A DNA stretch of 22,491 nucleotides from NCBI RefSeq assembly GCF_000003815.2, contig NC_049983.1, positions 6,745,094 to 6,767,584 of the forward strand, read 5' to 3'. Made by a program: the position numbers and the translations under genes. This stretch comes from Branchiostoma floridae. Its lineage: Eukaryota; Chordata; Leptocardii; Amphioxiformes; Branchiostomatidae. Positions 1 through 10,100 of the stretch are shown piece after piece (within the stretch, counting starts at the first letter, position 1; each line of letters begins with the position of its first letter). The notes below the pieces were generated by a model. It ran no database searches and was not told the DNA's origin. It saw only the letters and a program-made list of their open reading frames with translations.

Positions 1-7
1 GAGATCA

Positions 8-221
8 TACTGTAATGCAGAAACTTTTGCGGTGGTTTAGATTTCGCGGTGGCCGCTTCACCGCGAATTTAAAACCAACGCGAACATTTTTCCATAGCAG
101 TAAGAGACTAGTAAGAGACTACAGTGCACGTTGCTACCGCAAACTTAAAACCACCGCGAAAAGTCCTTTTTTCCCGCTACCGCGAAATTAAATCCCCGAG
201 AACTTAAATGCATTTACAGTA
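8..221. mobile_element. Short TA-flanked inverted-repeat element (MITE-like)
   Basis: The left end begins TACTGTAATGC and the right end, read on the other strand, begins TACTGTAAATGC. Similarity continues inward through TTTCGCGGT on both sides, giving terminal inverted repeats of about 45 bp with mismatches. The interior repeats CCGCGAA-type words around 58-66, 94-104 and 155-162. Both ends are TA, as expected for a Tc1/mariner-type target duplication. At about 214 bp with no reading frame, it can only be non-autonomous. The superfamily is inferred from the TA ends alone. Confidence 0.6.
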
Positions 222-245
222 TTTGCCAGGGGAATGAAATCTTAG

Positions 246-266
246 CCCCCCCCCCCCCCCCCCCCC
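246..266. repeat. Poly-C tract, 21 bases
   Basis: An uninterrupted run of C sits just after the inverted-repeat element. The length of such a homopolymer is often unreliable in sequence data. Confidence 0.95.
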
Positions 267-853
267 AAAGTGGTTTGTTCACTCTATTTTTGCCGAGTAC
301 TGCTGTTCATAACCCCTTAAGCCCCGTCACAAATCAAGACTTGAGCTCGGCCGACGTATTGGTGAGCGCTAAATGGGCATTTTCGGCCGAAGAACGACCG
401 ACGTCCTGGCCACTAAGCGGGCTTCGGACGATTTTTTAGCAGCTAGGCCGACGTCCACGGGTCGCCGGAATTCGAAGCTGTGCTTAAATTCAGCGAGGCC
501 CAGGCAACAATTTTTGTTTTTAATGAGATTTTGGATTGTCCTATTGCAAAAGTTCTGCCGAGTATGCATTTCGATGCGGTCACATTCGTCGTAGGTCGAC
601 GCACGATTTTGATGCCATAGAATTTTCACGCATGCGCAGGTTGTGACAACAAGAACCCAACCGACGAAAAGACAGCATTTTCTCTAACAAGTCAGCTGAA
701 TTTTGCAATATACAGTACCCCCAGTTTACGATCGTGCGATATCGTACGACGTATGTGCTTTACACATGTACAGTCTAAAGACCGTCCACTCACCAATCGG
801 TTATCTCCTGTACATCGATAATTCTTGTCCCCATTGTTGGTATTAGGACGAGA
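267..853 (+). other. Upstream flank and presumed 5' UTR of the SLC26 gene
   Basis: No convincing gene was found; the short frames on both strands here have no recognisable content. A CpG-containing near-palindrome, CGTGCGATATCGTACG, lies near 734-749, about 105 bases before the start codon. I see no clear TATA box. The last ~50 bases before 854 probably belong to the 5' UTR, but an upstream non-coding exon cannot be excluded. Confidence 0.5.
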
Positions 854-1169
854 ATGGCGGCCGCACCGTCAGAGACCACCGCCCGCCTCCGAGCTCTCGG
901 TCTCTCCAGCACCACAGTCTATGTGCCTCCCGATCATGCCTACATTAAATACGACCAGACTCAAAACGACTCAGGCCAGACCGACAGCTTGCAAGAGAAA
1001 GTGGTACAAAGTTTGAAGAAGAGTTGCACGTGTAGCAAGGCCAAGGCCAAGAAGTTTCTATTTACCATACTGCCCATACTGGCATGGCTTCCGAAATATC
1101 GCATCAGAGAGAACATTGTGGGAGACGTCGTATCTGGGATCACGGTGGGGATCATGCGGATACCGCAAG
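854..1169 (+). CDS. SLC26 gene, coding exon 1
   Basis: Encodes residues 1-105 plus the first base of Gly106. It covers the cytoplasmic N-terminus, a Lys/Cys-rich stretch ([14 protein letters not shown]) and the conserved entry to the membrane domain ([12 protein letters not shown], then [10 protein letters not shown]). The donor is CAAG|GTGAGT at 1170. The phase-1 end joins exon 2 to give [10 protein letters not shown], the family hallmark. Confidence 0.93.
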
Positions 1170-4100
1170 GTGAGTAGAGTCAACTATCCTTTTTGGCAAC
1201 GCCACAGGGGTGGGGCCAATAGTAGCATGTCAAACTTGTATATCAATACAGGCAATTGCTTTGATAGAATTGCAAATGTACATGTAAACGTTGTCATATT
1301 GTCATAGAACCGCATCTGTGTTTGGTAGTAATCATAGTATAAGGCTTAACTTTCTTTTCAACACTAACTCTCGCAAGTTTACGTTCGGTCATCATTGATC
1401 ATGACGAAGGTGACAGTGGTCGTCGAAAATTTGATCCGTGTACACCCTAGTGTTGGAAGAAAGTTTCGCATTGTATTATATGTATAAGCGTTGTCATATT
1501 TGGCGTTGTCGTAAATGTTGAAAGGATGTGATACCATTTGGCGTTGTCGTGAATGCTAAAAGGATATGACAACAAGATTTCGTTGTTTTGCGTCTTTTAT
1601 TCCCAGGCATGGCGTACGCTCTGTTGGCATCTGTGCCGCCAATTTTCGGCCTCTACTCGTCGTTCTTCCCCGGCCTCATCTACGCGATCTTGGGAACTTC
1701 GAAAAATCTACCTTTTGGTGAGTAACTGCTACACTATAACTTCATACTCTTTGTTTTTTGTTGTCACACATGGCTTTGTGTTGTCATAAAATGCGAAGAT
1801 TTGATGATGTCTGTCTGACTGGCTTGCTGTATGTCTGGCTTGCATGCCGGCTGTCTGAATGTCTGGCTGTAGAGATGGATGGTTGGATGGATGAATGAAT
1901 GTCTGTCTCTCTGTCTGTCCGTCTGTCTGTCTGTTTGTCTGTCCATCTGTCCGCCTGCCTGCCTGGCTGGTTGGTTGGCTGCCCCTCTGGATGTCTGTTT
2001 GTTTGTTCGTCTGTCTATCTGGTTGCTTGTCTGTCTGTCTGCCTGCCTGCCTGTCTGCCTGCCTGACTGGTCGAATGTCTGGATGTCTCGATCTGTCTGT
2101 TTGATTGGTTAGGTGGTTGTTTGCCTGTCTGGTTGACTGTCTATGTCTGTCTGTCTCACTGTCTGTCATCCTGTCTGTCTATCTCTGGCTGTTTGGCTGT
2201 CTTTTTGTCTGTCTGACTGTTTATCTGTCTATCCGTCTGGTTGGTTTGCTGGCTGTTTGTATATCTTTCTGACTGTGCCTGTCTGTCTGCCTGGTTAACT
2301 GCCTGGTTGGCTGCCTGGATGACTTAGTACCTAAAGAACAATGTCCTGTCCACCAGGCACCATGGCCGTTGTGAGCGTCATGGTGGGTTCCTCGGTAGAA
2401 CGGCTGGTCCCTGAGAGAACGGGTCTGCCGGCGATGTCAGACAACACGACAGCGTTTAACGCCACAGACGACTATCTCCAACAGCTGTGGATAGAGGATA
2501 AGGTGGCGATCAGCGCTACCCTAACCCTCATGGCGGGGATCTTTCAGGTAAGAACAACGTACATGTGTTGGCGTCGTGTATGGCGTAACAGGTAGAGCGT
2601 TGGACTTGGAACCTAGATGTCTCGAGTTCGATACCCGCCGTGCCTCCATCGTTATGCCCTTGGGAAAAGCACTTTATACGACCTTCATCACTCTACCCAG
2701 ATGAAATGTGTGCCTGACTTCGGCCGGAGAAGTAAAATACTACCTTTAACTTCTGTCTGTACTTTGTATGTGGCAATATAACTTGAGTGCAATGCCACAT
2801 TGTCTCCGTGTTTAAAAAAAAAGCAAGAAAAGTACACGGTGACGACATTTAAGTTTGTAGGAGACTGCTACCATACAGGGATGGTCGTCAGTCATCAAGA
2901 CTCATTTGAACAAATCTGCATGAACAAATACATCGTGGCCGGTAAGGAGCACAGATTGCCTACACCTACAAGTACATTTCGTAGTCTATCTACAAGTATT
3001 CTCTTTTCAAAGTTTCATTGACATATGTCTACATCTTTCTGCTGTTCTTGTAGCTGGGCATGGGTATCTGTCGGCTGGGGTTCGTCACCATCTACCTGTC
3101 GGACCCCCTGGTCAGCGGCTTCACCGTCGGAGCGGCCTTCCACGTGGTCGGGAGTCAGGTGAAGTATCTCCTAGGACTGGAGATACCGCGATACAGCGGG
3201 CCTCTCTCCCTGGTCTATGTAAGTACTGTCACGCCGCCTTTCCTTTGTTGGTCCTGACTGTCAATCACAATTAGCAATTTCAAACAATTATCGGTCTGAG
3301 TCGTCTGACCAATGGGAGAGTAGCCGAATGTCCGTCAACTTTTTGCAGGCCGACAACAGGCCCCTCTCCATGGTCTATGTAAATACTGTCAATGTCACGT
3401 CCCCTTTCCTTAGATAGGTCCTGACTGTATGTCAATCACAATTAGCAGTGCAACCAATGAGAAAACGGCAATTATCGGTTTGACCTATGGGAGAGTAGCT
3501 GAATGTCCGTCAAATTTTTGCATTTCTTTTGTTATTGGGTAGGCCGATAACAGGCCTCTATCCCTGGTAATGTCACTGTCACGTCCCCGGCCTCAGACTG
3601 GTCCTGACTGTATGTCAATCACAATTAGCGGTTCGACCAATGGGAGGAATGCAATTATCAGTTTGACTAATGGGAGAGAAGCTAAATTTCTGGCAAATTT
3701 TTGCATTTCTTTTGCATTATTGTATTTTGACGATCTAGCTATCTTGTTCTTTTTACCCATATTGTATTTTTGACATTAAATTTGGAGTGCAAAGAGCATG
3801 TCTTCCATAAAATGTACTTGCTGTGACCTAACCATGTTTTGACGTGTCCCTATACAATGTACCTACAGACGTTCATCGACGTATTTAGACTCATCACGCA
3901 GACGAACGTGGCAGCCCTCATAACCTCCCTCATTTGCATAATCATATTGCTTATCGGGAAGGAAGTGAACCTGAGGTACAAGGACAAACTCCGAGGCATC
4001 CCCATCCCTACAGAACTCATCGTGGTAAGTAACATAAAAGACATCTGTAACTATTACGATGTAAATTTCATACCGATATATAAACACATACATCGGCTAA

Positions 4101-7100
4101 AGGTAGTACTAGATGCTACCTGAAAACGTATCCGTCTCTAAAATCATATCCAATTACTTGTCAAGTAACTGCTATTTGGCATTGCTATTTCTGCATTTGT
4201 TGATACATGGCTAGTTTACCACATATTATGTTTATCGTTTACTATAACTCGCATTATGTCTACTTTTCGTACAGCTGATTATTGCCACACTGGTATCCTA
4301 TTATGCTGATCTGAACGGAAACTACGGTGTGAACATCGTAGGCGATATTCCCACAGGGTAGGTTACAGGATCAGTCCAAAGTCAGACACAACAACATATC
4401 GTCATAGGGAGCATATAGAATGTAACGGCAGAGAAGAAAAACAATAAACTAACACTAGAGATAATGAAAATTGATTTTTAAGTGGGTGCGGTGTCTCATT
4501 GTAGCTGGAATTTGACAGAGTTCAACGAAATTCATGGACACAAACGATTTTTAAGGCTTATTCTCATTATAAGTCAATTCAATTGCACAGCGACTCTAGT
4601 GAGATACCCTCTTTACTTGTACGTCTCCATGAACTGACGGTAACACTTTTCTTCTGTTAATGCTCAAGTAAAATTTCATCTGTTTATTTGTTTTTGTTGA
4701 TGTCATTTTGTTTGTAGACTTCCAGTTCCGAAGGCTCCCGATGTTTCCCGACTGCTCTACGTACTTCCCGACGCCATCGTCCTGTCCATCGTGTCCTTCG
4801 CCGTGTCTCTGACTCTGGCCAAGCTGTTCGCCAAGAAGTACGGCTACAGTATCGACGACAATCAGGTGATTACATATCATTCTAAGGAGAAAGGGGCCTC
4901 GTCGTGTAGTTTACGGGTTGCCTTATTGCACTTTTGGGCGCGACCCCAATGGGAAAAACAGTCGGGTACCGGGCTATTTCTGGGCTCGGCCGGGCCCCCG
5001 TATTTTTTTAAAGCTCGGAGTTAAAATCAACCCGGCACCCATCGACATTAATGTGCCCTCACGGTATCCGACAGTCCACGAATTTGTGACTCAAAAGCCC
5101 GACGGTGCAATTGTGATCGTAGCTAGCATGACAGGACACTTTTTGGGGTCAGGGAAAACACGTGGGTACACTCACAAGGACACTCGTTTTGACAAGGGGG
5201 GGGGGCACACGGGGAAAGCTACACACGTGGTAAAACAGGTGTTCTGTTGTGTAAGATGAACATATTACACAACATAGTCATGTTACACAACAGAACACCG
5301 TGTTCGCCACGTGTAACATGGATGGGATTGTCACACAGACCAAGGCGTGTGACCACCAAATAAGGTTAATGACAAAATACACAAACAGGGACAATCTACG
5401 TACATGGAGACGCTGGTATTGTTGCGTAACACGAATATTTTAGTCACAATGAGCGAGATCTTGTGATCCAAAAAGTAGGCTAATGTCTGAAGTATACACA
5501 GAGAACCTTGAAAATCCAATGAACGCCAAAACACACGATAGATTACTTGTAAGCACAGGTAAGATAAATTGGTTGTTAGTATCATTTGAGGGCTAAACGA
5601 GGTGCCTTCACTCAAATGCAATTTTGATATGATCCCTGGACTGAGCATTGCACAACTCATGCTTCGCTCACGAATGGAAAAAGGGCCGCGTAGGGGTTTG
5701 TTGCACTTTCAGGCGTAACCCCTATTTGGCCCCTGCGGTATCTGACAGTCCACAAATTTGTGGCTTCGGAGCCCGACCAGGGCTACATCCCTGACTGGCA
5801 CCGGCGCAGTTGTGACCTTTGCATTACGCGTGTGTAAACAAGACCAATGTGTTTCTGGGTGTTGTCTGAACACCTGTCCGTAAAAGTAAAGAAGTCCACT
5901 TGACCTTTATGACAGGTGCATGCTACTTCAAATTCATCTCTCTGTTACTTCACTTGGACGTGTATAAAAGTAAACAAACACTACATACGATATACGGTAG
6001 AATAAAAACATAAAAGTCATATCTGGTATTACATAACGCACGCATACCAAACGACAACCACAAAAGGTTAGACTTTAGCTACTCGTGGGGGTACACGTGG
6101 TGATACGCGTGGTACTAAGACAACATTCCTGACTGAAATAGTGGTGTCTTAGTATATACGTGATTTGTGTATACTGCACAGGAAACGGTTAGCGATAACA
6201 CATGTCCCAGCGTTTGAAGAGTGCAGCGATATGTAAACATGAATCTGTCAGGGTCAGTGTAAGGGTCATAGTTCTCAAGTCCCGGCCGCAGGCTATTTGT
6301 GGGACCCAAAAAATTATGTAAGGAAAGATTATGTTTATGACTAGTTTTTCTCCCTTTTTTGTGCGTGTTGTTGTCTTGTGTATCATACTTTTCTTTCTCG
6401 CAGACTGCCCGGCCAGGTCCCGGTTTGAAATGTGACCTTGGCATATCTTGGCATCCTTGGCGTCTATCGTGGTTTGGTCGAGCATTTCTCGGGGTAGAAA
6501 GAGCTTTCCGCTGCCGGGGTAATCTTCGGCACCCTGTAGTAGTTTTAAGGAGTCGACTTCAATTCAGTCCGGCCCCCGAATAAGGTTCACGCCCGAAAGT
6601 GCCAAAAAGCAGCCCGTGAACTGTTCGGCAGGGCCCCTTTTTCCAATTTGGACCTAAGTGTAATCCACGGTAGCAATTGATGTCAGGTTATGTTCCGGTC
6701 CAAACCGGGGTCTCCTCGGGATGCATAGGAAAACGAAAAATTAAAGTGTTACGCAAATTATAATCGTGATAACTTTATTCACGCTGTGTTATCTTTTGTC
6801 CGAAAGATGCCCGGCCGGGCCCCGGTTTGGAAATGTTGCATTAGGTATTTCTGCAAAGATACTGACCTTTCCCTGCCTATATTCCACAGGAGCTGATAGC
6901 GTACGGCGCCAGTAACCTGTTCTCCTCCTTCTTCTCGTGTTTTGTCGGCTCCACATCCATCTCCAGAACATCAGTGGCTGATGCTGCCGGCATGAAGAGT
7001 CAGGTGGGTGGGTTATGTTTCAATACAGACTGCAAAAGCTTTTGAATATGTCATACAAAAGAGGTCAATTTCAAGACAAAGTACCAGTTGATATATGTAT

Positions 7101-10100
7101 GACGATGTATGGATAGAAAGCTTGATATTTCTTTATTCAAGGATGGGAATACTGTAAGGTAAAGAACCATTTGCTGCAACTGCAATCAGTCCAGTTACAT
7201 ACGGCGAATACAGCACACTATAACTGCTTACGCAGATGAAGTAACTATCAATGGTTCACTTTTATCCGAGGAGTAATCTATGTCCGTTGTACTTAAAAAC
7301 AGGGTATTTAGGAAATTAAGTCGACGTACGATGGTTTCAAATTGGAATATCTAAAAAAATAATGCATTTTGAAACCACCCGGTCATGGTCCGTTGACTTA
7401 AGATATATAGGTTACCCCGCTGATAGAGAACTCGCGTTACTTGACTTTGTTCTTGTATTTCACAGTTGATGACGTTTGTGTCTGCTGTACTGTTGCTGAT
7501 GGTACTATTGTTCATCGGACCGCTCTTCAGGCCACTCCAACAGGTCAGTATCTTGCTCTGAAAGTAGATGGGCTTCCGGCAACTGCAATGTTTTCAACTC
7601 CCTACGAGGTTTCTCGGCATTTATGGATATGGCATTATTTTGCAGATTCCATGTTACGTAGGTAGCAAAATGTCGGTAGAAATAAAAATGCAATATGTAT
7701 GCTGCCGATATTGATTGTTCACGTTTTACCTTCAGTGCGTGTTGGCGAGTATAGTAGTGGTAAACCTGAAGAGCATGTTCAGACTGTTCACCGAACTCAA
7801 GCCGCTCTGGAAACTCAGCAAAGTCGACTGTGTAAGTCATATCATATCTGAATAAGTGTGTCTAGTGTATATCTGGAAATTATGGGAATATCTTAGCCCC
7901 ACTGTTACATTTCCACCGACGTCGGACCCTTCGGTGACCATCTGTCACCTTCCTTAGGTCAATTCTGACTGTTTCCTATTGTACTGCAGCATAAGTGTCG
8001 CTGCTTAGAGATGCGGTCCCAAACGTGAAATATTTACATGTATTTACAATGACTGTTTTATGCGGTGTTTACAATGAGGTCCCAAACATACAATGTAAAC
8101 CAGTCAGAATTGCCTTAAGAAGGTGTCAGACGGTCACCGAAGCAGCAGTTTAAAGAGCACAAAAATTGTGTAAAACGTATCTTTATTCAGTAACATACCA
8201 ACCTTGTGAAACCATTCACCGATAGCTGATCACGTCTGATCGAGCATAAACGCATCCACTTGCTTGAGTAACATGTATTTGTTTTGTGTAGACTATTGGA
8301 TATCTAACTTTCATCGACGCATAAAAGTATCATTTCCTACCCCCAGATGGTGTGGGTGGTGACGTGGCTGGCTGTGACGTTGCTGGGGTTGGACATCGGC
8401 CTGGGGGTAGGGGTGGGGTTCTCCCTCCTGACCGTGGTGCTGAGGACACAACGCCCCAACACCACCCTGCTGGGTCAGGTCCCCAACTGTGACATCTACA
8501 GAGACTTAGGGAACAACCAGGTAATCCCACAAACAAGCTCAGTTTTAGAAAATGCGTAGAGCCTTTGTTAATGTCTTGTTTTAGTCATAACTGTGAATTT
8601 CTCGCTCTTTCTGCTTATGCATTTTCTTGCTTATACAAAAATGGAGATGGGTCAAGCCTACCTTCCCATCCTAGGTAGTAACCTTGGACCATCTTGCCAA
8701 TTTCCGTATCCAGTTGAGCCATATTCCGTCTCGCATCCTATAATATCTAAATAACCGCGAACACACACCTAGATAAACAAAGAAAAAATAACAATTTCTC
8801 GAAGATTCATTTTCATAGAGGTAAAAAAAGGATGCCGAGTGGCTACCGTGAAAGGTTACCACACAAGCATACTACAATCATAGCCAATATGTTGACCAAA
8901 ATGTCGTAATATGGGGTATGTTGAATCCCATTGTGGTCCTCGTCATTGTGCTTGTCATTTGTATGAAAACCTTTCAAATACTTCATCACATTGTTTATAT
9001 TTGCCAGTGGAAGAAATTCTAGTTGTACAAAAGATGTATCACGCCTGCACAGTAATAGTTAGGAATAATAAATTTCAACAAGACTGATAACTTGTCCGTG
9101 GATTGTACATCATAGGTCAAGGAGATCGACGGCATCAAGATCTTCCGGCTGAACATGTCTCTCTGCTTCACCAACTGCGACTCCTTCAAGACGGCCCTGT
9201 ACAAGAAGACCGGTCTGGACCCGGTGCGCGTCTTGGCCAGGCGGAAGAAAGAGGAGAAGAACAGGAAGAAGAGCGAGAAGAACTCGGCGGAGATGGGCAA
9301 TGGCGTGGCTAACCCAGGCATGGCGCACACGGAGGAGGACGATACTATGGGACAAAATGGCGGCATCGCCAGCATGAATCACAATGTAAACAGACGTTTT
9401 TTTTACCATCTCTAGTAGTAATCTAAGTTAGATGGTATCATAACATACATCGGAAAAGAAGTGTGCAATGTAAATCAGTGCACACATAACATGGTGATGA
9501 GTTAACATAGATAGTTTGTTAAATGTTGAAGGTTTGTTGAATGTTCCGAGAAAGTTTTTTTATCATGATTCCAACTGGCCTTATTGGATAAGAAATAGCC
9601 CGAAGCACATTGTTTTTCGAAATTAAGAAAGCATTCACATTTGAAAGGAACTAAAAATAACAAGAAAATGTAACATTAGTTAACCTTTTTTTCTTTCACA
9701 CCCACATTATGTTGTCTCTTTATTTGTCTAAGATTCCTGCTTTGTTTTCTCAGGGGGTAGAAGTCAAGAGAACCGCTGACGTCACAACTATAATCTTGGA
9801 CTGTGGACCAATCAACTTCGTGGATTCTGTTGGCATGAACACGCTTATACAGGTAATGTTCTAAATCAAATTGTTTTCGGCTAAATTGCCAAGTTACATC
9901 GTGTACGTAAAAGTTATGCAGTTTCGTATTCAGTGGAAACTTTGTAATGATAGTTTCTGCACCACCTTAACAATTTCTGCATATGTTTCAAACCATGTAT
10001 TTCTTTTTGGAGGTGATGTTCACGATAACTAACACAATGTATAGTTGATAACCATGTACAAAGATGATACATCTGTATTCTCCACTGTTCTTTTTTTCAT

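Noticed and set aside
1729-2169. Long frame on the minus strand (146 codons, Thr/Asp/Arg/Gln rich) and its plus-strand counterparts
   Set aside because: All arise from the degenerate TCTG simple repeat in SLC26 intron 2.
2575-2646. Possible tRNA gene
   Set aside because: A- and B-box-like sequences are present but the arms do not form a proper cloverleaf and a SINE-like body follows; the second copy at 14585 shows the same.
6115-6485. Overlapping minus-strand frames of 98 and 109 codons in SLC26 intron 7
   Set aside because: They cross a repeat fragment, have no recognisable motifs and no compatible splice context.
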